Shown: piece by piece, positions 35,028-47,640 of the stretch | Numbering within the stretch: the stretch's first letter is position 1 | Layout: each line of letters begins with the position of its first letter | Assembly: GCF_009727055.1 (NCBI RefSeq) | Contig: NC_052359.1 | Span: 15,184,932 to 15,248,931 of the forward strand | Origin: Benincasa hispida | Lineage: Eukaryota; Streptophyta; Magnoliopsida; Cucurbitales; Cucurbitaceae | Length of the DNA: 64,000 bases | Direction of reading: 5' to 3' | Position numbers and translations under genes: made by a program | Notes under the pieces: generated by a model | Told to the model about the DNA's origin: nothing | What the model saw: only the letters and a program-made list of their open reading frames with translations | The model's database searches: none

Positions 35028-37430
35028 GTTGATGATTATTCATGATATGATTATATTTACCTGATGAGTCACAAGTCTGAAACTCATGAAAAGTTCAAAG
35101 AATTTAAGACAGAAGTTGAAAGCTTATTAGGTAAAAGAATTAAAACACTTCGATCACATCGAGGTGGTGAGTATATGTATTTACAATTCTAAAACTATCT
35201 AGTAGTTCATAGAATTCAATCCCAACTCATAGCACTTGGAACACCACAACAAAATGGTGATGTAGAAAGGAGAAATCGAACCTTGTTGGACATAGTTCAT
35301 TCAATGATGAGTTATGCTAAATTACCTCAATCCTTTTGGGGGTATGTAATGCACACTGTTGTATATATTTTGAACCTAGATCCCTCAAAAAGTGTTTTGG
35401 GAACACCATATGAGCTATGGAGAGAACGTAAAGGTAGTTTACGTCACTTAGAATCTAGGGATGCCTGACACATGTGTTGATGCAAAACTCTAAGAAATTG
35501 AAACGACATTTAAAACTATGGCTATTTGTAGGATACCCTAAAGAAAAAAAAAATGTGGATTTTTTTTATGATCTTCAAGATGATAAAGTATTTATATCGA
35601 CAAATGCTATATTCTTAGAAGAAGATCATATTAAGAATCATCAACCTCGCAGTAAACTAGTATTAAAGGAAATGTCCAGAGAAATTACAAATTCAACAAG
35701 AGTTGTTGATCAAGCTGGTCCATCAATAACAGTTGTTGCTTCATCACATCCTTCTCAAGAATTAAGAATGCCTCGACATAGTGAGAGGGTTATACGACAA
35801 CCTGATCGATACATGGGTTTAACAGAAACTCAGGTCATCATACCTGATGATGGCTTGGAGGATCCATTAACCTTTTAACAAGTAATGGAAATTGTTGATA
35901 GGGATCAGTAGATAAAAGCCATGGACCTAGAAATGGAATTGATATACTTTAGTTCTATCTGAGAACTTGTAGATCAACCAGATGGGGTAAAAACCGTTGG
36001 TTGCAAGTGGATCTGCAAGAGAAATCGAGATCAAACTGGTTAGGTGCAGACCTATAAAGCCAGACTCGTGGCAGAAGGTTTTACCCAAAGAGAAGGGGTA
36101 GACTATGAAGAAACCTTCTCTCCTGTTGCCATGATAAAATCTATAAGAATACTTTTATCCATTGATAGATTTTATGACTATGAAATATGACAAATGGATG
36201 TCAAGACAGCCTCTTTGAATGACCATCTTGATGAAAGTATTTACATGTCTCAACCCGAAGGGTTTATTGAATAGAGTCAAGAGCAAAAGGTTTGCAAGTA
36301 TAAAAGTTCCATTAATTTATAGGTTAAAACAAGCATCTAGATCCTAGAATATAAGATTTAACATTGCGATCAAATCTTATGGTTTTGGCAAAATGTTGAC
36401 GATCCTTATGTTTACAAGAAGATAGTCAACAAAAGTGTAGCTTTCCTTGTCTTTTATGTTGATGATATCTTGCTCATTGGGAATGAGACAAGTATTCTTG
36501 TTGACGTAAAAAGATGGCTAGCAATGTAATTCCAAATGAAAGATTTAGGAGATGCACAATACGCTCTTGGAATCCAAATAGTTCGAAATCACAAGAACAG
36601 AATGCACTTTCTCAACTATCTTATATTGACAAGATGTTGTCAAGGTATAATATACAAAATACCAAAAATGATACGTTACCTTTTAGACATGAAATTCATT
36701 TGTCAAATGAACAGTGTCCTAAGACACCTCAAGAAGTTGAGAAAATGAAAAGAATTCCATTTGCATTAGCAGTTGGGAGCCTGATGTACGCTATGTTGTG
36801 TACACGTCTTGACATATGCTTTGCAGTTGGAATTGTTAGCAGGTTCCAATCTAACCCTAGACATAATCATTGGACTGTTGTTAAGAATATCCTCAAGTAT
36901 CTTCTGAGAACGAGGGACTATATGCTTGTTTATAGGCCTAAGTATTTGATCCTTATAGAATACATTGATTCTTATTTTCATATTGATATAGATTCTAGGA
37001 AATCTACTTCGGCATCACTTTTCACTCTTTAGCGAGGAGCTCTAGTGTGAAGAAGCATCAAGCAGAGTTGTATCTTTGACTGCACGATGGAAGCTGAATA
37101 TGTAGTTGCATGTAAAGCAGCTAAAAAAATTGTATGGCTACGCAAGTTCCTGATAGATTTGGAAGTGGTTCCAAATATGCATCTACCTATCACTTTGTAT
37201 TGTGATAACAGTGGAGCAGTTGAAAATTTAAAGGAACCAAGAAGCCACAAATGCAGAAAATATATCGAGAGAAAGTAACATCTCATCAGGGAGATAGTAC
37301 ATCGAAGAGACTTGATAGTCATGAAGATAACCTTTTAAGATATTCTTACTGATCCATTTACGAAGGCCCTCTCGGCGAAAGTGTTCGAGGGCCACCTGAT
37401 TGGATTAGGACTACGAGCTTCATTATCTAG
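35028..37430 (+). pseudogene. Copia polyprotein relic (integrase, RT, RNase H)
   Basis: Integrase is read first: DDYS.YDYIYLM (35028), KTLRSHRGGEYM (35148), GTPQQNG (35240) and RRNRTLLDIVHSMMSYAKLP (35270-35330). A linker and RT follow, with [21 protein letters not shown] (36055-36120) and the active site YVDDILLIGNE near 36457. RNase H then has PFALAVGSLMYAMLCTRLDI and SRFQSNPRHNH (36745-36870) and ends in DPFTKALSAK (37350-37380). Gag and protease are missing entirely because the left LTR abuts integrase. More than ten stops or shifts are present, so it is dead. The closest relative in the window is the relic at 20818-22040. Confidence 0.9.
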
Positions 37431-37562
37431 GGCAAGTGGGAGAATGTCAAGGCTATATAGATGCCCTAGTTTATTATATTTTCTCTATGCATCTCAACAT
37501 TATGTATATTATATATTTGTATATATTTATAACTCACTGGAATATTAGTCCGAGTGGGAGAT

Positions 37563-38460
37563 TGTTGAAAATATCCTAAAACTCGCCGTTCGTAAATATT
37601 GGAAGCATCTATTTTTCAATAAAAGTATTATTGAGTTTTTCATTCAATAAAATGTTATTGATATTGCATTCTGTTATAAAAATCCAATAAACGAATCCAT
37701 GGCTATAATATGAATACGTTAACTTTATGTAGAGATATAAATATGGATCAAGTTTTAGTATATGTCAAAATGGTCTATAAGTATATGGATGAGATTGGGT
37801 ACCTCATCTTGACAACACTACTGAATGCGGCCCACTTTGTATACCAATACAAATGATGTGATCCCAAAATCATTCATGTGGAGACATGCAAGTGGAGGCA
37901 TCATATGCAAAGGATGTTTGCATAAGACCAAACCTCGAAATAGTCACTTTTCCTTATAACGACCATTTACTGTTAAAACTGACTATTTCAAATTCGATGA
38001 CCTAGGGTAACTCAATCTTAATCCTAAACTAACTATGAACTCTTGTTTATTTGGGATTATCCTTTGATCTGCACAGGTCAGAGTCGTTCCATAACACTGC
38101 TCAATAAGCCTCTCATTTTGGGATAAGACCGGATAGATAGTTGGAGACATAGTTCTACAAGATGAAATTCACTCCTACCCAATTTAGGGTTAGTAGATAA
38201 GTTGTTCCCTTAAATACTGGCTTCTGGTTTTGCACAAAGGGGCCCCACCCTCTCATGGTCAAGAGGGATATGGTTTATTAGTTGGACTATAAACCAATTG
38301 TTCAATAGAGGATCAGTGAGCTTAAGGAGCAAGATGTATTTACAGAGGTAAACCGGTAATTTTGACCTAGCTATAAATACGAATGACCTGGTTAAAATAA
38401 ACAGAAATATATCTACAGTGAGGAGAGTACAACTATCTTGCAGGACTATGTCCCCAACAA
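37563..38460 (+). repeat. 3' LTR of the Copia relic
   Basis: TGTTGAAAATATCCTAAAAC follows the polypurine tract (37553-37562). Middle blocks ('ttcactcctacc', 'ttgttcccttaaatactgg', 'agaaatatatctacag') match the LTR family at 56380-58311 in the opposite orientation. It fades near 38460, roughly half of the expected length. Confidence 0.75.
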
Positions 38461-38699
38461 TTTTAAAATTCCTAGACATCTTTAAAACCTTAAACCAAAC
38501 GGTTTCTAAGGAAATTCGAAAAACTCCTAAACTCATATCCTCGATCAGTTTGTAATGTTTTTATCTTTTTCTCAAATTTATTCTTAATAAAATTTTTATA
38601 TTAAATAAAGGATTGGGAGGATGGACTCTTATGGTTGAGATGATAGATATAGGTCAATCTAGTGAAACTATAAACTAAACTAATCTAGTATCTATAACC

Positions 38700-39228
38700 C
38701 AAGCTAGATGTTATTGGTGATAGACCCATAGATCACAAGCTATAAGCAATTGTTTAGCACTAGGCTCTGACTCTTTAAAAGTAAGAACATGAGATTTTCC
38801 ATACTGATAGACATTGCGAAACAGGTTAGTTTCATTATTAAGAGCAATTACATTTGCAGACTTGAAAACATTTGAAAGAATTCCGTTTAGATGGATGGCC
38901 TAGCCATTGGTGCCCCACATCTCTAGACACGTCAAATTGGCTCAAAAAGGAAATATTTGAAGACTCACCTATAGAACTTAACTCAAAAGAACTAAAATTC
39001 AATATAAATTCTCTTTAGATGGCAAACTAAGAAAATGTTGAACTTGGGATGAATTGGACATGGCAAGCAGAAGATCTAGTTGATAGCGTACATTTTTAAA
39101 TGTGTCTTTAAAACAACACCCTCCTTGTTTCCTTGTCCTTAACTAAGCAATAAGAAGAGTGAAACTCAACGAATTAAAACAACAAAATGACAGCACAAGT
39201 ATGTTATGAAACCAAAAATAGTAGTTGA
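38700..39228 (-). pseudogene. Copia relic, pre-integrase region (downstream half)
   Basis: On the minus strand, frames between 38930 and 38715 read HQWLGHPSKRNSFK and then YQYGKSHVLTFKESEPSAKQ, with LLIACDLW after it. This matches the GAG-pre-integrase domain of Copia (HxRLGHPS...C..GK...PF...). It belongs with the gag relic at 43048-43790, from which the CACTA element 39229-43044 separates it. Confidence 0.75.
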
Positions 39229-41187
39229 CACTAGAAGAATTTCGGGCTTTAATGTCGGTTTTAAACCGACATTAAAGATAGTGTTAGTAAAGCCCTTTAA
39301 TGTCGGTTGTCTTTGATGTCGGTTTTAAACCGATATTAAAGGGCTTTAATAACACTGTCTTTAACGTCGGTTGCAACCGACATTAAAGCCATTTAATGAA
39401 ATTTGCAACCGATATTAAAGCCCTTTAATGTCGGTTGTAACTGAAGCCCAAGAATAAAATGAAGCCCTTTAAACCGACATTGAAGTCCAGAATCTGTCCG
39501 TTTTATCAATTATTGTCCTTTTTTTTTAAAAATTTCGTTGCTGAATCCATTTTATTGGTCAGAAATTATAACATGACACATCATCATCGAACGTTGTGGC
39601 TATGACATATTATTCATGTATGGATTGTAAATTTATTATATTTAATCTGCAAATTCTGCTATAAAATTATAATTTAAAAGGTTGTACAATAATTCAAGAT
39701 TTGAAAACACAAATTACAAGTAATACAAACATTATGATTTTACAAACACTATGAGTTTACTGTCCCTCTCTACTTGGTAAGTATAGATCCCTTTATAATT
39801 CTTCTTGAACAGACCCCTCCAGCTTCAGCAGTATCTAGTTATAGGCATCTTTATCTGACTACTGTTGTTCAAAGGATCACAAATAAAAAAGGTTTAAGAC
39901 AAAGGATTGAAAGTAAAAATATGATCAGAATTCATATTCAACTAACCGTGTTTATTGGGAATATGCATAAATGGTACATTCAAGACAAAATTCTTGTAGT
40001 GAATGTGTTGGATCTAGAGTTCCCCAAGAAAAAGCATAAAGAGGTTGTGATACCAAATCTTTACTCCTTTGTTGCACCTGCAAAACAAGAAAACTCAATA
40101 GTTGAATAAATGAGAGAATCTTCTTTTTCAAAATCTTTACTCCTTTTTCAATAATCTTATTTTTCAAAATTTTCGACAACATAACGATGTTACCACAACA
40201 AAACCAAAAATTTACCTTGAACTTGTTCAAAGAAACACACTCCCAAAAATATTTCACAACCACTTGTTCTCAACATAACTATAAGAATTTCTAAAAAATT
40301 AATATTCAAGAACACATACATCAATAAGCAAATTTAGCTCACAATGTACTTCAAATCTCAAAAGTTGTCACAAAAACTACCATAATGCATGAATAACCCA
40401 CAAACTACCATAGTGTAACCCACAAACTCAAACACCTTGAATCAAATCTAAACTACAAATAAATAGTACCCATGAGTCATAAGCTGGTGTTACATTCTAA
40501 TCCAATATGGTCCAAAGAGAAATAAGCACACTATAACTTCTTAAACAGGAATTTCCATATCATTAGAGTCACTTGAAAACACTTAGAAACTGTGCTTAAA
40601 ACTGCAAGTATTCAAAAATGCACTTACTAGGAACAATTTTTACGTGAATCCCTTGCTGTTGCAAGAAATCCATCTCCTCCCCACCCCTTCCAAACACCTA
40701 AAAAACATACAAACAACACCATTAAAAGTATAGGGTAGAAATCCATCTGCTCCCCACCCCTTCCAAAAGTTGATATCAATAGATATAGCCAATTACATAT
40801 CTCCAGCTCTTCTAACTCCATCTAAACCATCTCTCTTAGTTCTCATCAGTTTTCAAATTGAAAAATTACAGAAATGGAAGAACAGAAGTTCCAAAATCCA
40901 ACACAACAAATATATGTTGAGTTTGAAGTCAGTAAATGAAATCTCAAATCACAAAAACCCATAAAACTTCATATTCTTTAGTTTAAATATGGATAATCAA
41001 AAACTAATATGAAAATATGAAAATAGGACCTTTAAAAAACAGAAAAAATAGAAGAACAAATGCTCCAAAATCCAACACAACAAACAAAAGTTAATTTTGC
41101 GGTCAATAACAAAATCCCATGAAATTTTATATTCAAATGCAGAAATAGAAGAACAAAAAGCTCCAAAAACCCATAAAAACTTGTATT

Positions 41188-41391
41188 CTACCTCTTTGCA
41201 TTCAAAATTACTCCCAGAAACAACTTGAAACGATCCAAACAATGTGCGCATAGTGTGCCTTTGAACTTCCCATTCGACACGAACCGATCAAGAAACTTCT
41301 CATCGGTAAGAACCCTTTCCTCGCCGCTGTCAAGCTCAAAAGCACTGCTACAAAATTCTGGCAAATTCATCTCTTCCTTTCTTCTGATCAC
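41188..41391 (-). other. Exon-like open frame inside the CACTA element, unrecognised
   Basis: The 67-residue minus-strand frame starts MIRRKEEMNLPEFCSSAFEL and continues DSGEERVLTDEKFLDRFVSNGKF. Its composition is protein-like, charged and less AT-biased than the flanks. I do not recognise a family. It could be a second captured host exon, or chance. Confidence 0.3.
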
Positions 41392-42032
41392 TCCTTCAAT
41401 CTGCTCGCCTCCTCCGAACTATTGATCATTAGAGTGTAAATTATGTCTATCTATGATTCCCTTCATGCTTCAGAAAGTCAAACACAGATAGTAATATAAT
41501 CAATGGAGGAAATGACTAAACAATAAGAAATTAATGATAATGAATTCATGTTTCCACTCCAATCTTTATAATTTAGAGAGATCAAAGAGTCAAGCATAAA
41601 CATCGTTATCATAACTGCAATAGTTAGAATTGAGTGACTGAAAAGTTCAGTCATCACTATTACCATAAACCTCGTTGTTGATGAGAAAGCTAGGCTCGAG
41701 GCATGATTTATAGTTTTCATTTAGCCTTTTCTGTTTGTTATGACAAAATTTATGAGGCACTACTTTACAAGAATATCCTCTTGTATCCATTATCGAATTG
41801 GTTAATATCCTTATTTGTTCTCATCTTTTTCCGTAAGATTGTTGTAAGCAAAGTACATGTGTTTTCTTTGGTTAGTTCTTTATTTCTGTCTCGGTTCTCA
41901 CCCTTTTTAATAACATACTGTCCTTTATAAATGGAATTAAAGTAGGTTCGAGAAACGTAGAACTCAGAAAACGTGGGAAACTGATTACAGTTTTTGTTTC
42001 TGGAAAAAATAAAATATAAGAAAGAGAGAAAT

Positions 42033-42214
42033 CTTGAGCTGGAATACTCAAACAACTTTCTAGTGGTGGAGAAGATAATGAGGGCAACATCGACATCGCA
42101 TAAAATGGAAAGCTCTTTAGCTTTGTTGAAAAGTCCCCTCCGACGCTTGGAGAAAGTGATCTGCCTCGCAGTGGCGTTATCGATCTTCCTGATCTGAATT
42201 TTCTCCTTCACCAT
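42033..42214 (-). pseudogene. Captured MADS-box first exon (SVP/AGL24-type)
   Basis: The 61 residues starting [20 protein letters not shown], followed by [20 protein letters not shown] and ending KLFEYSSS, form an entire type II MADS DNA-binding domain. Such proteins bind CArG boxes as dimers. The [11 protein letters not shown]...[12 protein letters not shown] wording points to the SVP/AGL24 (StMADS11) clade of flowering regulators. The 182-nt length fits the standard first exon. At the expected donor (AAG|GT) the sequence is AAG|AT (42032-42031), so normal splicing is lost and the frame runs on to 41765. I see no I, K or C domain exons. Substitutions at well-kept positions (RGLFN, STTRKLF) add to the picture of a decayed capture. 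It lies between the two ends of a CACTA-like element. Confidence 0.85.
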
Positions 42215-42440
42215 TTCAATCTCTATAACTAGCTATAGCCTTGCTTTATGATAGAGAAACACTGAGAAAATTGAGAGAGAAACATGAAAAAAGTTCAGAT
42301 AAAATAGTTTCAGTTAGAGAAATTTGTAGTTTCGTGAAAAGAAACAGTAAAAGGCCGAACTAACCAGTGAACAATTGAAGGAATTGAGCCAGAAATAGAA
42401 AATCCGAAATAGGCCTCACAGGAACGGAGAGGGACAGGGG

Positions 42441-42706
42441 AGTGAGACCAAGGGAGATAAGAAGGCAAGATGGGCTAGGGCTTGGAAGAATGTGGATTTT
42501 CCGGGAAGGGGAAGCGTTTTTCAGAAGTGGGATTCCGATGAGGGGAAGTGGGAGGGGAGGTTTTAGAGTGGGGAGTGAGACCAAGGGAGATAAAAAGGCA
42601 AGATGGGCTAGGGCTTGGAAGAATGTGGGTTTTCCGGGAAGGGGAAGCGTTTTTCAGAAGTGGGATTCCGATGAGGGGAAGTGGGAGGGGAGGTTTTAGA
42701 GTGAGA
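42441..42706. repeat. Tandem duplication, 2 x 133 bp, in the CACTA element
   Basis: The unit beginning agtgagaccaagggagata occurs at 42441 and again at 42574, nearly identical, with the start of a third copy at 42700. It is purine-rich on the plus strand and lies upstream of the captured MADS exon (read on the minus strand). Confidence 0.9.
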
Positions 42707-43047
42707 AGTGAAGTAAATGCAGAAAGTTAGAGTGTTGAAAGCGAAGAAAAGGAAGATGATCTTGAGTAACAGAGGGTTTTGGCCTTTAGAAAGGGAAATG
42801 AAAAAACAAGAGCTTGGGTTTTGGCCTTCAGAGAAGGAAATGAAAAAAATGGGGGGAAAATAGAAAGTTAGAGGAAAAAGTGAAGTGGATCTTTAATGTC
42901 GAAATCGACATTAAAGATACTCATACAATGTCAGTTTAAAACTGACATTAAAGATCCGTTTTAAAAAAAAAAAAAACAAAACCGACATTATACATCCAAT
43001 TTCACTTTTTCCAACCGACATTAAAGCCCAAAATTCTTGTACTGTGA

Positions 43048-43790
43048 CCTATCCTAGCTCGCTAATAGTGGCAACATATGTTATGCTATCATTTTCAACT
43101 TAGGATCCAATATATAGTCCAGCAAAATCTCTTTTGAACCTCTTGAAACATACTACTGCAATATGAATATATTGCCACACAATTGACACATTGGCTATGA
43201 GACATTATTTCTGTAGTTTCCATTTCTATCAAGTCATCTTCCTCGTTCATTTCCTGATTGGCTCTTCTAAATGAGCCACTATTTTTTTTGTTTGCTTTCG
43301 TTTGCATCTTGTCTATGGGAGACATAATTGGCATTCAAAGTATCCACATTTTCATCAGTACACTTATCACGCACACATTCAATCTCCCAATATTATGTTC
43401 GAATGTTAGTAATGTGGAATAATGCAAAGAAGACCACATAATTAATTCTATACCTTTAATTTGACAGACTATTGGGATGAGTTCAGCTTCTAACCTGACT
43501 AGAATACAATATATAAGATAATTGAAAGGAACAACTTCACTTTCTAGATTGAGATTTTCAAAGTTTGTTTCATGAATACAAGGGAAGCTAGGCATCCTCA
43601 TTAGTCTATTTCCTTGTGGTTTGCAAAACATTCCTTTAGTTGAATTATTTTTGCCCTACTTGTTGCAGCATATTGGTCTTCTAATGCTACCTACACTTCC
43701 CTTGAAATGCTAAGATAAACTACATCACAAGCCATTGATGCAGTCATAGAGCTCTAGGAGACACCCTAGTAGTGCTTGGCCAATGACCAC
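43048..43790 (-). pseudogene. Copia relic, gag region (upstream half)
   Basis: Minus-strand frames read LEDQYAATSRAKIIQLKE (about 43670-43620), a UBN2/Copia gag phrase, and later CQLCGNIF...CFKRFKRDFAGLYIGS (about 43205-43110), a decayed CCHC knuckle and its usual follow-on. ITYVATISELG then runs up to the CACTA insertion. The polyprotein continues at 38700-39228. Many stops are present. Confidence 0.7.
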
Positions 43791-46700
43791 TCCATTCTTC
43801 GTGAGTTGGATTGGATATGGGTTATAAAGTTCATTCGAGCTTCTATTCATGGAAAATGACAATGAAGAATATTAATATAGAATTTGGAACCTCACTTCTT
43901 ATTGAGTATTATTATTTGGAGTATTTATACAGCCTTGAGAGTACAAAAATAGCAACATGGAGTCAATTGTGTAGAGTTTGTTACCCAGCCCACAACTAAG
44001 GAAGCAATAACTTACTCTTATTTTCAATGTCAATAACCCAACACACCCATTAGCCAAAATATTCCCTACAAAATAGAAGAATTGCTAATGCGTTAGTGAC
44101 TTTAATGGTGCTTATTCATACAATGCTCACCATCAAGTTACATTTTCATATTCCATCTTTGTTTTAACCAACAAGTTGATGAACTGGTTGTTTTGTAAAT
44201 TTAAATTTTAAAAGATTCTAGATTTAAAAAAAATGAAAATTCTAAAATATAATAAGCTTAGGCATGGTCTATTTTATATAATTTTACATAAAAGATGTGA
44301 CAAATCAACTTTATAAAGTACCAAAAAAAAAAATGAAAAATGAAAAATTGTTATAAGAACCAAATTGTTATGTTGCAACAAGTGGCAGATATCTCCACTT
44401 GGTCCAAAAGTTGACATTTGAACAAGAAATTGTGAATGCCCCTCCTCCTCTCAATGTGACAATGGAATTTTGAGAGCTGAAAAACCAATACACTAAACAA
44501 GCATATTCCAATATTGCTTTAAGAAAAGGATGGGAAAAAAAGGCAAATATGAAAGATGCCAATTCCATTTAGAAGAAAAATGCACCAAAATATATATATA
44601 TCACAATGTGATTTGGTAGTTAAATAAAGGGCCCTTGGCCCTTAAGAAAATGAAGAATATGGAATGTTTGTACTTAAAAGTAAAGATAAAGAGCCAAACA
44701 CCATACCCATAATATATATTCCTTTCCCTTAACTTTGTATAATTAATAATGCATGTTTGGATGAGAAATATTATTTCATGAGTATAAATATTAAATATCT
44801 AAAATTTAAATGCTTAAATTTTAAATATCATAAATAATTAATGTAGGTGTTTTGAATATACATAATAATTATTAATGTCGAAAAGTTAAATTTGTATGCT
44901 TGATTTTAGAGAAATTTTTACTATAAAATGTAAATATTTTTAAATATTTTTTTTATATTTAAAAAGACCCATTTGTTTTATCAATTTTTTTATAAAAACC
45001 AAAATCGAATAATTAATTGGTTATATGTAAAAAAACAATTAAAGTAGTAAAAAATTCAGATTAATATAATTTAATATATTATTTTATCAATTAATAATTG
45101 AATCACTAAAATAAATCAAATGAATATTTTAACATTAAACATTAATTTCATTATTTAATTTAACTACTAAAAATAATTAAATAGAATATTTATAATTATT
45201 AAGAAAATTTTATCTTATAAAATATTAATGGTACATCTATAATTGAAATTTATGAAGTCTAAATAACACATTTATATTTTAGTAATTAATTAAAATTAGT
45301 AGAAATGATTTATTGATATAATTTTATTAATTAATCAGGTTATATTGTTATTGTTACTCTCCAAGATATAAAAAATACCACCTATATGGAAGGTATTAAA
45401 AAACTCACGAGATAGAAAATTGTAGAGTGGAGAAGAAGTCGTAAATTTAAATTCTAGATGAAGTTCATGTTCAAAATTGAGAGTAGCTTATATGAAATTA
45501 TAATAATGTATTTTTAAGGAGAATGACCGAAGTTTACCTTTTCCTCTTTGCATTAAGATGAGGTATATCTTTTCTTATCTTACATAAGTTAGGAATAGAT
45601 CTGATTGGATCAATGATTAGGTTGCACTTGAACTTATTTGATCCCAAGTCAACTTCATCTTGGATTTATCTTCCCTGTCTAAGCTCCTGATGTCTTGCAT
45701 TATTCTTTGATGTATCCTTGTTCATTCTATCCTATAAGTATTGTCTTTTCATTGGTTTTTCACCATGGGTTGACGTTCTTTAGTGTCTTTTACCATAAAA
45801 GATTTTTCTTACTGGGGGTTTATTTTTCTTTGGTTTATGACTATGGATGTGAAATTACGTATGTCTTTTTCTACAAGACTTCTTCCTTGGATAGTTAGAT
45901 TGCGAACAAGTTCAACTTGGTTTTCATCATCTTCTTAATTTTGGAATAGAAAGGTAGAGCACTCTCGTTTTTATAGATGACGCTAACTGTTGATGTTAAA
46001 ATCTGGACAATGGAAAACGCATATGATCTTCACGTGATAACAATTGTAAATTTGGAGAAGAGATAACCTGCAAAATAAAGAAAAATTGATAGTTTTGCTA
46101 TTCTTGCAACCTCAAAAAGTATCTTTATTTTCCAAAAGATATTTTATATAAAATAAATTGCAAAGTTGTAATATTATATTTTACTTTAATAAAAAAAATC
46201 CTTCATTTACATAATTGACATCTAACCTAACATAGAAATGATTAATTAGGTCGAACAAAACATAACTCAACTAACATACGATATGTATTAACAACTAAGA
46301 GGTATGTAATTCGAATTCTCCCACCTCTACTAGAAAAGAAAGAAACAACATTCTCTTTCAAAATTACGGCTAGATTCATGGTCAAAATTGAGTTGTTGGT
46401 CATTGAAATTTGATCGATATTTGAAATCTTTAAAAGAATGTTATTAATGAAATTTTAATAACGTTGATTAAATGATTAAAACAACTAAACTAAAAAAACA
46501 TAATAATTATCAAACAAACCTTAAAACGGACATGGATTTGGTAGGTAAAAGAGGAATATGAACAAAAATATAAAGGGTATAATATTCACGAGAGATTGGT
46601 AAAAGATATTAAAAGAAGATTAGATTTAGAGAATGGAGTAGGAAAAGAAATTTTTGTGTATAGCTAAAGTCGAATGTTGAATGGATTATTCAAGCAGTAC

Positions 46701-47640
46701 GGCGGTTGTCCTCCAATCCTTCTTTGAAAAATTAAGAAGAAGATAGGAAAGAAACTACATATAGTATTCACACAAAGTTTAAAGAATATAGAATCCCATA
46801 TATATACTAATCCATCAAATGTTAGTTTAAAGAAAATTATTAAAATATATAAGCCCAAAAATAGACTATTTAAAGCATATTTCATAACACCTTTTTTTTT
46901 TTTTTTTTTCTTTTTTTGGTTTTTATAAGAAGTGGCTTCTTATCCAACCATATTTTCTTTGTTTTCTTATCTAACTTTTTCAAAAGAAAAAAACTATATT
47001 GTAAAATTTTACCCAAATTTTGAAATCTTTTGGTTCTATAATTTGACTAAAATTTCTCAAAAGTGCCTATAAACGAGTGAAAAACACGAAGAATTTATGT
47101 AAGAAGTTAGTTATATGACAGATTTAATTTCTAAAAACAAAATCATCATAACTTAGACTCACATAACTAAACACGCAGTAGATAGAAAAAATGTCAAAAC
47201 ACTCAATAGATACTAATATACTTCTATCAGCGTCTATCAATGATAAACTTATATCAATCTCTATAAAAAAGGATTAAAATAATTTTGTTATTTTGTGTAA
47301 ATAGTTACTCTTATTTTTCTATTTTTTAAAATGTTCCTTAAAGAAATATGTATTTTCTCAAATTAATAAAATTTTTACATAAAATCAAATCGAGTGACAC
47401 CAAAGGAGTAAACTATGTGAATTTGTGTTTGGAAGGTAATAGACACGCACTCTAATTCAATCAAATCTATGAGTTAAAAATCAACCAAATAAATTAACGA
47501 TTTTGAATCATACATCACAATGGAATCAATCTAAGGCGAATGAAAACCAAATTCATGGAACCATGAAAGGAGTGATGTGAGTTTTGCATTAGAAAGAAAA
47601 TGACACCATATTCTAGTAGCTAAAGGATGGAGAGCTTGGG
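43791..47640. other. AT-rich intergenic spacer
   Basis: No gene is recognised over about 3.8 kb. A possible tRNA-derived SINE-like phrase ('aactaagaggtatgtaattcgaattctcccacc') lies at 46290-46325. A long T-run is at 46892-46918. The rest is AT-rich. Confidence 0.55.

Larger units (their letters stand above)
39229..43044. mobile_element. CACTA-like element (3816 bp) carrying a MADS-box exon
   Basis: The left end starts CACTAGAAGAATTTCGGGCT. The reverse complement of the right end starts CAGTACAAGAATTTTGGGCT. The two agree at 27 of the first 30 bases. Flanking tga (39226-39228 and 43045-43047) is the 3-bp target duplication expected of CACTA elements. Subterminal regions are packed with direct and inverted copies of 'ctttaatgtcggtt' (39245-39480 and 42890-43030), as for transposase-binding sites. 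No transposase is readable, so the element is non-autonomous. Its minus strand holds a MADS-box exon (42033-42214) and possibly another exon-like frame (41188-41391). It sits inside a Copia relic. Confidence 0.85.

Noticed and set aside
39774..40109. 111-residue frame in the MADS-carrying CACTA element
   Set aside because: No family recognised, AT-driven composition, and no splice or start context. Its length alone is not evidence.
42360..42730. Overlapping frames of 60-85 residues with repeated peptide
   Set aside because: Produced by the 133-bp tandem duplication. The repeated peptide follows the DNA repeat and has no independent support.
46255..46330. tRNA-derived SINE
   Set aside because: A box-B-like phrase (gtaattcgaattctcccac) is present, but I could not identify box A, a tail or a target duplication, so it is mentioned only in the spacer entry.
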